Positions 24,841-32,877 of a DNA stretch of 37,497 bases are shown in pieces. The stretch is taken from positions 1 through 37,497 of the forward strand of contig CAJTJB010000008.1 of NCBI GenBank assembly GCA_910576955.1, given 5' to 3'. The notes under the pieces are model-generated. The model made no database searches. It was not told where the DNA came from and saw only the letters and a program-made list of their open reading frames with translations. Position numbers and translations under genes: made by a program. Source of the stretch: an uncultured Alphaproteobacteria bacterium (GTDB taxonomy: Bacteria > Pseudomonadota > Alphaproteobacteria > RF32 > CAG-239). Every line of letters starts with the position of its first letter. Positions within the stretch are counted from its first letter, which is position 1.

Positions 24841-25992
24841 ATGAAATTAAAAAATCTCAACGAGGAACTGGAATTCATCCGTTCCGCATCGGAAAAAGAA
24901 CTGGCAGCGTATGTCAAAACAGCGCATTTCTCCCATGTGACAGCCGAAAAAGAGCTCATCAAACGCGGCGTAACCGCAGCCATAGAAGGATATATGCTTC
25001 AACACGGCTATCTTTCCGGCGCCCGCATTGCCATTTTCCGCAGCAACCAACTGAAGTGGATAAACCTGCTTTTGGTGTGCGAAAACGGCAAAACCGAAGT
25101 CCTCGAAGAGTTTTTTGCATATGGCAACTATCTTTTCATCTGGGCTTTGGTGCATAACGAGGGTTATTTTGATAACATCAAAGAGGTTTTTCCCGAGCAA
25201 CATCTGCTTGAAGAGAAAAACTACGATGCCCTGCGGACAATCGGCAACGATTTCGGCTTAACGCCGTTTGCAAAGCTTGAGCTTATTCACCGCAACATCC
25301 CCGGGATGACGCGTTGGCTAATCGCAAGCAGCCGCTTAAACGAGCGGGAGAAAACAGCGGTTATGGAATATGCCGACTGGGACGATGTGAACTTTCTGAT
25401 TGACTGCGAGCGCAAAGCGGAGAGAAAACGTATGTATGAGGAGATGAAACTCATCCGTTTTTCCCACAGCAACAAGCTCGAAAGGCACATCATCAGCAAC
25501 CGGTTTTCTAAAAATGCCGAGCAGTTTTTCTTCGCGCACGGCGAGTTTGCGCTTGTTGTCAGCTACATCAAGCACTACGGCATCAAAGATATGCACGAGG
25601 TCATCTTAAGCCGCGCCAGCCCGAAAGAGATATTAGGTTATCTCTCAAAAAACCGGCTCTGCGAAAAAGGCGAAAGACTGCTGTTAAACCGGCGCAAGCA
25701 CCGCGAAATCAAGGCTTACATCAAAGAGCATTATTTCTCGGAAGAAAACGAGCCGCGTTTCATTCAGCGCGGGCGGCATAATGAGATTATGCTCTACATA
25801 GCGCGCCACAGTTTGTGTGACACGGCGCAGTTAGAGCTGATATATCGGCGCAACAGTGCCGAAATCGAATATTATGTCAGCCGCTACCCGCTGGCGAACG
25901 TCGCCGAAACCGCGCTATTGAAATGTGCCACCCCGGAAACAATACGGATATGGCAAGAAAACATACCGTATTACAACCAACAAACCACATAG
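24841..25992 (+). CDS. Alpha-helical repeat protein of unknown function
   Basis: A 383-residue soluble protein with no signal or membrane segment. It consists of degenerate helical repeats of about 25 residues with the pattern (A)E..LI.R....EI..YI..H.L, clearest in the C-terminal half: AEQFFFAHGEFALVVSYIKHYGI, GERLLLNRRKHREIKAYIKEHYF, EPRFIQRGRHNEIMLYIARHSL, QLELIYRRNSAEIEYYVSRYPL. Such arrays usually build a curved solenoid that binds proteins or nucleic acid. I do not recognise a named family. It is a single-gene unit with a good promoter upstream and a strong terminator downstream. AGGTGG lies 9 nt before the ATG. It has many charged residues (Lys, Arg, Glu, His) and no catalytic motif visible. 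Confidence 0.8.
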   Translation: MKLKNLNEELEFIRSASEKELAAYVKTAHFSHVTAEKELIKRGVTAAIEGYMLQHGYLSGARIAIFRSNQLKWINLLLVCENGKTEVLEEFFAYGNYLFIWALVHNEGYFDNIKEVFPEQHLLEEKNYDALRTIGNDFGLTPFAKLELIHRNIPGMTRWLIASSRLNEREKTAVMEYADWDDVNFLIDCERKAERKRMYEEMKLIRFSHSNKLERHIISNRFSKNAEQFFFAHGEFALVVSYIKHYGIKDMHEVILSRASPKEILGYLSKNRLCEKGERLLLNRRKHREIKAYIKEHYFSEENEPRFIQRGRHNEIMLYIARHSLCDTAQLELIYRRNSAEIEYYVSRYPLANVAETALLKCATPETIRIWQENIPYYNQQTT

Positions 25993-26011
25993 TTATTTGT
26001 AAATAGTAAAG

Positions 26012-26043
26012 CAGGCCGTCCGTGAGGATAGCCTGTTTTTTTT
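26012..26043 (+). terminator. Rho-independent terminator of the helical-repeat gene
   Basis: Stem CAGGC..TCC / GGA..GCCTG with a gtga loop, followed by eight T residues, starting about 20 nt after the stop codon. Confidence 0.9.
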
Positions 26044-26054
26044 ATGCCCAGCCC

Positions 26055-26335
26055 ATTTTTTATCCCAACAAGTTAAGCGTCATCCCTCTCGCTCTTTTTA
26101 AACGTCATCCCTCTCGGGCTGCCTGCTTTGCAGCCCGAGTCAAGGGATCTCCCGCAACAAGGAAATATTCCTCCCCATCCCCTATCCCCTTCATCCGCCT
26201 CCCACGCGCGTCATTGCGAGGTAAGCCATAAGGCAATAACCGAAGCAATCCATAAACCGGTGACGCAGTCACTCAATCCCTGCCATACTCTCTTGAGATT
26301 GCCACGTCACTCCGTTCCTCGCAATGACTTGCATA
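26055..26335. repeat. Repeat-filled stretch (families A, B, D)
   Basis: Family D-like cccaacaagttaagcgtcatccctctcg at about 26066, ctcgggctgcctgctttgcagcccgag at about 26113, and family B elements at about 26211-26250 and 26295-26330. No gene seen. The 245-codon frame running from here through the next gene is antisense and made partly of repeats. Confidence 0.75.
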
Positions 26336-26374
26336 ATAATATTTGTTTTCAACAAAATTGTTTAATAGAGCCAC

Positions 26375-26405
26375 AAAAAACGGATAAAGCCAAAGCCTTA
26401 CCCGT
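26375..26405 (-). terminator. Rho-independent terminator of the small membrane protein gene
   Basis: Minus-strand stem ACGGGTAAGGC / GCTTTATCCGT (with two G-T pairs) and a short loop, followed by TTTTTT, 10 nt after the stop codon at 26416. Confidence 0.85.
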
Positions 26406-26415
26406 TTTCTTACAA

Positions 26416-26877
26416 TCATACGACGATATACTCATCAAAATCTTCATCGCGCCACGGCATAATATTGCGGAGCACGCGGACAAAATAGCTTGTACCGAAA
26501 AAAATAAATGCGCAAGCATAAAACGTCACGAAAATCATCGCAATCGGCTTCCAGATTTCGCCGGCACAAAAACCGACAAAGACATACAAAGCGCCAATTA
26601 CCAAAAAAGAGAACATTCCGCAGATGCCGCTGACCGCCAACACATTTGCTTTTTCCTCTTTTTCAGCCGCATACAAGGCGTTGCCCAAGCCGGAAACGAA
26701 CGCCGCGGCAAGATTAAGCCACCAGATAGTTCCAAGCGTTTGAAACATCTCTGCCCGCGAAACGTAATTAACCACGCCCTTGCCGAAGAGATAAACATTA
26801 AACGCCAACACAGCCAAAACGGCAAGAGCACACAACAGCGCCCCTGCATTGCGCAATTTGAGTAAAAGTTGTTTCAT
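26416..26877 (-). CDS. Small polytopic membrane protein of unknown function
   Basis: A 153-residue protein with about four transmembrane segments: about 12-33 (AGALLCALAVLAVLAFNVYLFG), 50-69, 78-103 and 110-132. The N-terminus is basic, favouring an N-in orientation. The tail ends with the acidic DEDFDEYIVV in the cytoplasm. No family is recognised and no catalytic motif is seen. The ribosome-binding site is weak: only AT-rich sequence precedes the ATG, so translation may be low. It is followed by a strong terminator and stands alone between repeats and the Asd-like gene. Function unknown. Confidence 0.75.
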   Translation of the reverse strand: MKQLLLKLRNAGALLCALAVLAVLAFNVYLFGKGVVNYVSRAEMFQTLGTIWWLNLAAAFVSGLGNALYAAEKEEKANVLAVSGICGMFSFLVIGALYVFVGFCAGEIWKPIAMIFVTFYACAFIFFGTSYFVRVLRNIMPWRDEDFDEYIVV

Positions 26878-26971
26878 AAATTTATATATTAAGGGTTAAA
26901 CAATATCAGGGCCATAAAAATCCGGTATAAATTAAAGCCTTAAGATATAAAGCCGCACCGAATAATAAACA

Positions 26972-27027
26972 AATGCTTACATAACTGCGCAAAACGATAC
27001 CACCTCCCGCGCAATTATGCAAGCATT
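26972..27027. terminator. Long hairpin downstream of the Asd-like gene
   Basis: Arms AATGCTTaCATAActGCGC and GCGCaaTTATGcAAGCATT pair over 16 of 19 positions around an 18-nt loop. It is followed on the plus strand by ATTTTT and on the minus strand by TTGTTTATT, so it could terminate the Asd-like transcript on the minus strand. It does not belong to families A-D. Confidence 0.5.
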
Positions 27028-27080
27028 ATTTTTCCGCCTTTTCTCCAACGAGTAAGAAAGAGGGGGACAACATTATATCC

Positions 27081-28097
27081 CTATCCCCGAATTTCCAAAC
27101 CGGACACCATCTTCGTCAGCACCTCATATGCAAGCTTTGCCGAACCGGAACGCAAATTGTCCGCAACCGTCCAAAAACTGATACCGTTCTCGACCGACAC
27201 ATCCTGCCGCACGCGTGAAACATACACACTGTCTTCGCCCTGCACGTCATCCACGCTCACATAGCCCGCATCAACCGTCTTGTCAAACACCACCACATTT
27301 TTAACCGTCTGCATAGAGGAACGCACCGCCGTTGCATCAACCTCGTCGGCAAAAGTCGCGTTCACAAACGCCGCATCGCCGATAAACGTCGGCACAAACG
27401 CGCAGTTTGCGTGCACTTTAATATCCGAGTGAAGCACCTTTTTAATCTCGGCGTTAATTGCCCACTCAAGAGAGGTTTCCTCGCCGATAAACTCGCCCAC
27501 CTGCGGCAACACGTTAAACGCAATCTGCTTTTTAAACACCGTCTGATTATCGGCAAGCGATTCGTTTAAGAATATCTTGCGCGCCTGCGAAAACAGTTCG
27601 TCCATCGCCTGATGCCCGTAATATGAGGCGGAATTAAACATCGTAACCACCAGCCGTTCAAGCTTGTGGTTTTTAATCGTATCCGCAAGCGGCAGCAAAA
27701 TCTGATACACCGCCGACGACGGCACGCCCGCGGCTTTAACGTTGCCGGACAAAAGCTCGCCGTTAATCTCGGGGATAACGAGCGGCACATCTGCCTCGGT
27801 AAAAGTCGCGCCGGACAAATCCACCACTTTGCAGCCGGCATTGATAGCTTTTTTGATATAGCGCCGCCCGATTTCCTTGGTGGTCGCAAACACGGCGGCA
27901 TCAACTTTTTTGAAGTCAAATTCATCAAGCGAATACACATCGAGTTCGTCATCTTCGCCGTAAGAAACAATCGTACCGAGCGGAGATTTCGCCTCCAGCG
28001 CGAACACATCGTCTGCCATAAAGCCGTTTTCGTTCAACAGGTTTAAAAACTCGCGCCCTGCGCTTTCTTTAACGCCGGCAACCGCCACCTTAACCAT
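27081..28097 (-). CDS. Aspartate-semialdehyde dehydrogenase family protein lacking catalytic residues (USG-1-like)
   Basis: A 338-residue protein with the Asd/semialdehyde-dehydrogenase fold: N-terminal Rossmann start VKVAVAGVKESAGREFLNLL, VDAAVFATTK, INAGCKVVDLSGATF and DVPLVIPEIN, then the dimerisation domain with QAMDEL and VHANCAFVPTFIGDAAFVN. Compared with active Asd as I recall it, the catalytic PNCST motif reads PSSAV (Ser128 in place of Cys), the SSAFR motif reads SGATF (Arg lost), and the catalytic CVRVPVxxGHSE motif reads CAFVPTFIGDAA (Arg to Phe234, His to Asp241). It therefore probably cannot make aspartate semialdehyde, and recalls the Asd paralogue USG-1. AAGGA lies 8 nt before the ATG. 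The frame is intact, so it is probably expressed, perhaps with a structural or regulatory role. Confidence 0.8.
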   Translation of the reverse strand: MVKVAVAGVKESAGREFLNLLNENGFMADDVFALEAKSPLGTIVSYGEDDELDVYSLDEFDFKKVDAAVFATTKEIGRRYIKKAINAGCKVVDLSGATFTEADVPLVIPEINGELLSGNVKAAGVPSSAVYQILLPLADTIKNHKLERLVVTMFNSASYYGHQAMDELFSQARKIFLNESLADNQTVFKKQIAFNVLPQVGEFIGEETSLEWAINAEIKKVLHSDIKVHANCAFVPTFIGDAAFVNATFADEVDATAVRSSMQTVKNVVVFDKTVDAGYVSVDDVQGEDSVYVSRVRQDVSVENGISFWTVADNLRSGSAKLAYEVLTKMVSGLEIRG

Positions 28098-28191
28098 TAC
28101 GCTATCCTTTCCAAAAATTCATACAATTTGCCATTAATTTGCCCCTTAAAATTTAATTTTTCAAGCAAAAAGATAAAAAAAAGCCGAAACC

Positions 28192-28220
28192 TTGACACCC
28201 GCCCCAAAACCTGCTATACT
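28192..28220 (+). promoter_or_regulatory. Strong sigma70-type promoter of the first 41-residue-repeat gene
   Basis: TTGACA (28192-28197), a 17-base spacer and TATACT (28215-28220). The whole stretch cttgacacccgccccaaaac and its continuation through tatactacc recurs at 32525 and 36904 before the other gene copies. Confidence 0.85.
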
Positions 28221-28239
28221 ACCACCTAACAACAAACCA

Positions 28240-28485
28240 TCCTTATACCTCCCCTCCCCCTTGAGGGGGGAGGATGGGAGAGGGTGACAACAATCCATCC
28301 TTATCTCTCCTCCCCCTTGGCAAGTGAGGATGGGAGAGGGTGACAATATAAAGCAACTTTAACGAGTCATTGCGAGAAGGCGACAGCCGACGAAGCAATC
28401 GCCCTCTTCCCGCCGCAGCCAAATCGTTGCAGGTGCCGCTGGCACTCATTGCGAGAAGCGAAGCGACGAAGCAATCTCAACCAAC
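28240..28485 (+). repeat. Leader A: mosaic of repeats between promoter and gene
   Basis: Two family A blocks (about 28247-28345) are followed by family B-type tcattgcgagaaggcgacagc... at about 28367 and tcattgcgagaagcgaagcg... at about 28448-28480, with a gttgcaggtgccgctggcac piece between. The transcribed leader is about 270 nt. Leaders of the other copies share promoter and both ends but differ in the middle. Confidence 0.8.
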
Positions 28486-28498
28486 AGGAGCAAAGCAA

Positions 28499-29608
28499 AT
28501 GTTCATCGCCATAACCACCCCGCAAAACCCGCTCCGCCTAGAAAACACCCTCCGCCCCTACAAACGCGGCGAAAAGCCCTTTACCCCCGAAGTCGCCACC
28601 CAAATCCTCCAATCCACGAACCACAAAAAGAACATCTATGACACGCTCGAGCTTATCGCCTCCCTCCCCAAAGAAGAGCAAGCACAATATAAAGACATCA
28701 TCCTTGCCGCATTCGACCATCGCGAACAACCAGCCGACAACCTCCTCCTCGGCAAAAAGCTTGCCGCCTCCAACGGTTTTGAATACGAGCTGAACGCTAT
28801 CCTCACCCACGACCCGTTGCTGGATATGACAGACGGCGTCATTTATGCCTCCGCCCCGCATACCATCACGGCTTACATCAATGCCAAAGAAACGCCCGAC
28901 CTTGCCGAATATCCGAAAGACGCCACGCTGTATTGCACCAACAGCAAAGTGGAGTTATCCCACATGGACCTCGCAAAATTTGCCGCCCTTAAGTTCAAAG
29001 CGGGCGCAAATGTCCAAATGTTCAACTGTCAAAACTTCCCTGCGGATTTAGATTTTTCGACATGTAATGAGATAGATTTATCTTACACCGACCTCGCAGC
29101 GGTCAAAACGCTGAAATTCAAAGCGGGCTCTGAAGTCAATTTATACGGCTGCCAAAATCCTCCTGCGGATTTAGACGTTTCCATGTGCAGCAAAGCAAAT
29201 TTAGGCAACATCGACTTTGCGCGGGTCAATTCCCTCAAGTTTAAAGAGGGCGCGGCGATAAAATTATACGGCAGTCAAAATCTCCCCGCGGATACAGATT
29301 TTTCGCCCTGCCAAAAAGTCTGTTTATTTAAAACCGACCTTTCTAATCTCAAATCGCTGAAATTTCGTGAGGGCGCAACAGTCGAACTGCTCAACTGCCA
29401 AAACCTCCCCGAGCATTTAGATTTTTCGATGTGCAGCAAGGTCGATATCGAGATAAAAGATTTTTCCGCAATTACCTCTCTCAAATTCAAGAACCGCCAG
29501 CAGCAAGAGAACAGCCGCATCCAAATCCCCGAAGACTGGCAAGGGAACATCATCTACACCGACGACTTCCCCCTCCTCTCCCGCATAAACAGCATATTCA
29601 CCCGCTAA
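28499..29608 (+). CDS. 41-residue-repeat beta-solenoid-like protein, copy 1
   Basis: A 369-residue protein with no signal peptide. An N-terminal region of about 150 residues, mostly helical (LENTLRPYKRGEKPF, YDTLELIASLPKEEQ), precedes repeats of exactly 41 residues with the pattern LDFS.C..VDL..TDLA.VKSLKFK.GA.V.L..CQNLPAD. Three full units (starting LDFSTCNE, LDVSMCSK and TDFSPCQK) are flanked by partial ones. The periodic Leu, Phe and Cys suggest a leucine-rich or beta-solenoid stack. I do not recognise a named family. AGGAG lies 8 nt before the ATG; an upstream in-frame extension to 28370 consists of translated repeats and was excluded. Function unknown; repeat proteins of this type usually bind partners. 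Confidence 0.85.
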   Translation: MFIAITTPQNPLRLENTLRPYKRGEKPFTPEVATQILQSTNHKKNIYDTLELIASLPKEEQAQYKDIILAAFDHREQPADNLLLGKKLAASNGFEYELNAILTHDPLLDMTDGVIYASAPHTITAYINAKETPDLAEYPKDATLYCTNSKVELSHMDLAKFAALKFKAGANVQMFNCQNFPADLDFSTCNEIDLSYTDLAAVKTLKFKAGSEVNLYGCQNPPADLDVSMCSKANLGNIDFARVNSLKFKEGAAIKLYGSQNLPADTDFSPCQKVCLFKTDLSNLKSLKFREGATVELLNCQNLPEHLDFSMCSKVDIEIKDFSAITSLKFKNRQQQENSRIQIPEDWQGNIIYTDDFPLLSRINSIFTR

Positions 29609-29986
29609 CCATCATCCTTATCCCCCTTTTGAGGGGCTCGCAGAGTCAAAAAAGCCCTAATACCTCCCCATCCCCTGCCCCCTTCCTCCAAGGGAAGGGG
29701 AAAACCCAACCGCAAACCTCCCCTCCCCCCTTGGCGGGGGAGGTAAGGGAGAGGGGGAAACAAACTATCCATATTTCCCCTCAAGGGAGAGGAACACACG
29801 AACAAAGCCCGTGCGTAGCGGTACATACTCTCACCCCACCGCAGTCCAAAGTAAGCCCCAACAAGTTGGGTGCCCGTGGCGCTGCCACCCCAACAAGTTG
29901 GGCGCTGCCACTGACCCGACCGACGTCAGGCTTCCCCCGTACGGGCAGTACCATTTGGGAACTCAATCGCAAAATTTACCCCTTGG
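29609..29986. repeat. Repeat-filled convergent region after copy 1 of the repeat-protein gene
   Basis: Family A blocks (about 29660-29700 and 29720-29758), two family D hairpins (about 29858 and 29889) and a family C palindrome (about 29811-29985) ending gggaactcaatcgcaaaatttacccc next to the PBP stop codon. No gene seen. An identical copy lies at 33988-34365. Confidence 0.8.
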
Positions 29987-32395
29987 CTAATATTCCGTTC
30001 CCAGAGAGAACCCGCCCTCATCACTCTCTTCATCGAGCATCGACACGCCGCCGTCACCGATAACGCGCTGATTGTCGCCGAAACGAAAATCAGGTTTCAG
30101 CGCCTCTTGAATAACCACACGGTCATCCAGCGTTGCAGGCTTTCCGGTCTTGGGGTTAATGCGCACAAAGCGAATGCCTTTCGGCACGCGAAATTCGAGA
30201 TTTGGCTTATCCGCAAGTGCCTCTTTCATAAAATCATAGAAAATAGGCAACGCCGCCGCCGCGCCGGTTTCAATGCGCCCGAGGGTGCGCGGTTCGTCAA
30301 AGCCGACATAAATGCCGACCACCATATCAGGCGAAAAGCCCATAAACCACGCGTCTTTGTTTTCATTGGTCGTACCTGTCTTGCCGGCAAGGTTTTTATG
30401 CAACGCCGCCAGCTTTGCCCCCGTCCCGCGAATAGCCACGCCCTGCAATATGGATACCATCTGATACGCCGTCAGCTCGTCCAAAACCTGCGCGCGGTCA
30501 TCGGTAATCTCGGGCACCTCGGCTTTTTCGTCAAAATGCGCCGCCTTGCAGCCCACACAGTGGCTGTCATTGTTTTTATAAAGCCCCTTGCCATAGCGGT
30601 CTTGAATCTGCTCAATCAGATACGGTGAAACCTTTTTGCCACCGTTGACAAACACCGAATACGCAGTCGCCATATCAATCAGCCGCGTATCCGCCGCCCC
30701 CAAAGACATCGAGAGCAAATGCGGCAGATTGTCCATCACGCCCAAACGCTTTGCCATCTCCGACACGCGTTCCATCCCGATATCCTGCGCCAAGCGAACG
30801 GTCATCAGGTTTTTGGATTTTTCAATTCCCTGCCGCAACGTCGTCAGCCCTGAAAAGCCTTTGGAATAGTTTGAGGGTTTCCACAGCGGCAGCCCCGGTC
30901 CCTGATGCAGCACAAACGGCGCGTCCAAAATCAAATCCGTCGGCGAATAGCCCATCTCGAGCGCCGTCACATACACAAACGGCTTAAAGGTCGAGCCCGT
31001 CTGCCGATACGCCTGCGTAGCGCGGTTAAATTGGGATTTGTCAAACGAAAACCCGCCGACCATCGCCAAAATCTTGCCGTTATGCGGGCTCATCACCACC
31101 ATCGCGCCCTCAACATCGGGCACTTGGCGCAGCTGAAACTCGCCGTCTTTAATCTCTTCGGCATAGATAACATCGCCCTTGTTTAAGACGTCGGTAACTT
31201 TCTTCGGCGCCTCGCTCACACGCTGGTCTTTCAGCGTCCGTCGCGCCCACGCAAGGCTTTTAAGGCTGATGATACCCTCTCTGCCGTCCATCGTTTCAAT
31301 CGTTGCCTTATCCGCCGCCGCGCTCAACACAACCGCCTTTTTCCAGCTTTTCTCTGCCCCTTTCGGCAGCTCGATTTTGGCAAGCTCTTCTTTGTAGTTG
31401 CCGTTCAGGTCAACTTTCAGCCCCGTTTGACGATAGCCGTGCCGCCGGTCATAGTTGATAAGCCCTTGGCGAAAAACCTTGGTCGCGAGTTTTTGCAGCT
31501 CGGGGTCGATAGTCGTGCGCACCATCAAGCCCCCCTCAAAAACGGCATCCTCGCCCAAACTTTTCGAGAGCAGCCGCCGCACTTCGTCGCTGAAATATTC
31601 GCCGTCTTCCAAATAGCCGAATTTCCGTTCCGCGGTTTGCAAAGGTTTCTGCTTGGCAGCCTCTGCCTGCTCCTCGGTAATGTAACCGTCTTCCGCCATC
31701 CGCCCGATAACCCAGTTGCGCCGTGCGATTGCCGCGTCATAGCGTTTGTGCGGATTATAATTGTTCGGTCCTTTCGGAAGAGCCGCCAGATACGCCGCTT
31801 CTTCAATTGTCAGCTCGGAAAGCGCCTTATTGAAATAGTTAAGCGCCGCTGCCGCCACACCGTAAGCGCGGTTGCCGAGGTAAATTTCGTTTAAATAAAG
31901 CTCCAAAACGTGCTCTTTGGAATACGCGCGGCTGATACGATACGCAAGCACTGCCTCTTTGATTTTGCGGGTTAAGGAACGCTCGGAAGAAAGCAAAAAG
32001 TTCTTTGCCACCTGCTGGGTAATGGTAGACGCCCCAACCAGACGCTTGCCTGTTGCCGCATTTTTAAAGTTTGTCAACACCGCGCGGGTAATCCCCAAAA
32101 AGTCGATGCCGGGGTGCGAATAAAAATGCTTATCCTCGGCGGCGATAAAAGCGTTTTTCACCAAATCGGGAATTTTATTTTCGGGCACGAAAATACGTTT
32201 TTCAACCGCATATTCCATCAACACCTGACCGTCACCAGCATAAAGGCGCGTTGTCACGGGCGGCTCATAAGTTTCAAGTCTGGTATAATCCGGAATATCA
32301 AACCCGCTGCTTTTAAACCAAATAAACACGCCCGCCAGTGCCGCCACGAGCAATAACAATCCCAAACTGATAAGGTTTAAAATGAGTTTATACAT
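29987..32395 (-). CDS. mrcA: Class A penicillin-binding protein (PBP1a), copy 1
   Basis: A bifunctional peptidoglycan glycosyltransferase/transpeptidase of 802 aa, anchored by an N-terminal helix (about 5-28). The GT51 domain has the catalytic Glu in AAEDKHFYSHPGID (about 85-98), GASTITQQVAKN near 121-132 and RKIKEAVLA. An OB-like linker follows (about 310-430). The transpeptidase has SxxK as STFK (Ser468, Lys471), SKN at 527-529 and KTG at 672-674 (AGKTGTTNENKDAWF). The length is normal. The ATG at 32395 with GAGGG 6 nt upstream is preferred to a TTG one codon earlier. The 3' end abuts a palindromic repeat whose edge matches that in prfB. The gene is convergent with the repeat-protein gene and is repeated exactly at 34366-36774. 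Confidence 0.96.
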   Translation of the reverse strand: MYKLILNLISLGLLLLVAALAGVFIWFKSSGFDIPDYTRLETYEPPVTTRLYAGDGQVLMEYAVEKRIFVPENKIPDLVKNAFIAAEDKHFYSHPGIDFLGITRAVLTNFKNAATGKRLVGASTITQQVAKNFLLSSERSLTRKIKEAVLAYRISRAYSKEHVLELYLNEIYLGNRAYGVAAAALNYFNKALSELTIEEAAYLAALPKGPNNYNPHKRYDAAIARRNWVIGRMAEDGYITEEQAEAAKQKPLQTAERKFGYLEDGEYFSDEVRRLLSKSLGEDAVFEGGLMVRTTIDPELQKLATKVFRQGLINYDRRHGYRQTGLKVDLNGNYKEELAKIELPKGAEKSWKKAVVLSAAADKATIETMDGREGIISLKSLAWARRTLKDQRVSEAPKKVTDVLNKGDVIYAEEIKDGEFQLRQVPDVEGAMVVMSPHNGKILAMVGGFSFDKSQFNRATQAYRQTGSTFKPFVYVTALEMGYSPTDLILDAPFVLHQGPGLPLWKPSNYSKGFSGLTTLRQGIEKSKNLMTVRLAQDIGMERVSEMAKRLGVMDNLPHLLSMSLGAADTRLIDMATAYSVFVNGGKKVSPYLIEQIQDRYGKGLYKNNDSHCVGCKAAHFDEKAEVPEITDDRAQVLDELTAYQMVSILQGVAIRGTGAKLAALHKNLAGKTGTTNENKDAWFMGFSPDMVVGIYVGFDEPRTLGRIETGAAAALPIFYDFMKEALADKPNLEFRVPKGIRFVRINPKTGKPATLDDRVVIQEALKPDFRFGDNQRVIGDGGVSMLDEESDEGGFSLGTEY

Positions 32396-32436
32396 CAAAC
32401 GCCCTCAAAAGAATAAAGTCCCAGAAAATCCTACTC

Positions 32437-32464
32437 AATATAGCCCCCGCCTCAAGATTCGCAA
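32437..32464 (-). promoter_or_regulatory. Predicted promoter of PBP1a copy 1
   Basis: Minus-strand TTGCGA (32464-32459), a 16-base spacer and TATATT (32442-32437), about 40 nt before the ATG. Confidence 0.5.
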
Positions 32465-32525
32465 CCTCAATTTTAGCCTTATACCCATAATATTTAATCC
32501 CCACTTTTAACCCCTCCCCCTCCTC

Positions 32526-32554
32526 TTGACACCCGCCCCAAAACCTGCTATACT
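32526..32554 (+). promoter_or_regulatory. Strong sigma70-type promoter of the second 41-residue-repeat gene
   Basis: TTGACA (32526-32531), a 17-base spacer and TATACT (32549-32554), with the same spacer as at 28192-28220. It is divergent from the PBP promoter about 60 bp away. Confidence 0.85.
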
Positions 32555-32569
32555 ACCCCCAACAACACC

Positions 32570-32860
32570 TCATCCTTGCCACCCCTCCCCCCAGCGCGGG
32601 GGAGGTAAGGAGGATGGGGACAACAAACCATCCTTATCTCTCCTCCCCCCTTGGCGGGGGAGGTAAGGGAGAGGGTGAAACCAACAAAACATCCTTATAC
32701 CTCCCCTTCCCACGGCGGAAGGGGTAAGGGAGATGGGGACAATAACTCATCCTTATCTCTCCTCCCCCTTGAGGGGGGAGGTAAGGGAGAGGGTGACAAT
32801 ATAAAGCAACTTTAACGCGTCATTGCGAGGCTTGCCCGCAAGCCGTGGCAATCTCAACCA
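32570..32860 (+). repeat. Leader B: mosaic of repeats before repeat-protein copy 2
   Basis: Four family A-type blocks (about 32582-32615, 32638-32678, 32700-32740 and 32755-32797), each followed by a spacer of the acaa..catcctta type, are followed by one family B element (tcattgcgaggcttgcccgcaagccgtggcaatctc, about 32819-32854). It differs from leader A in number and kind of blocks but shares the promoter, the caatataaagcaactttaacg piece and the caatctcaaccaacaggagc end. Confidence 0.8.
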
Positions 32861-32877
32861 ACAGGAGCAACAACCAA

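Noticed and set aside
26128..26865. 245-codon plus-strand frame
   Set aside because: First part is family A/B repeat, the rest is antisense to the small membrane protein gene, which has clear transmembrane segments and a terminator.
28370..28498. N-terminal extension of the first repeat-protein gene
   Set aside because: The 43 extra residues are translated family B repeats; AGGAG stands before the ATG at 28499 and the extension is absent in copies 2 and 3.
32575..32860. Possible CRISPR array in the leader repeats
   Set aside because: Repeat units vary in sequence and length, are themselves palindromic, occur all over the window and have no cas genes nearby.
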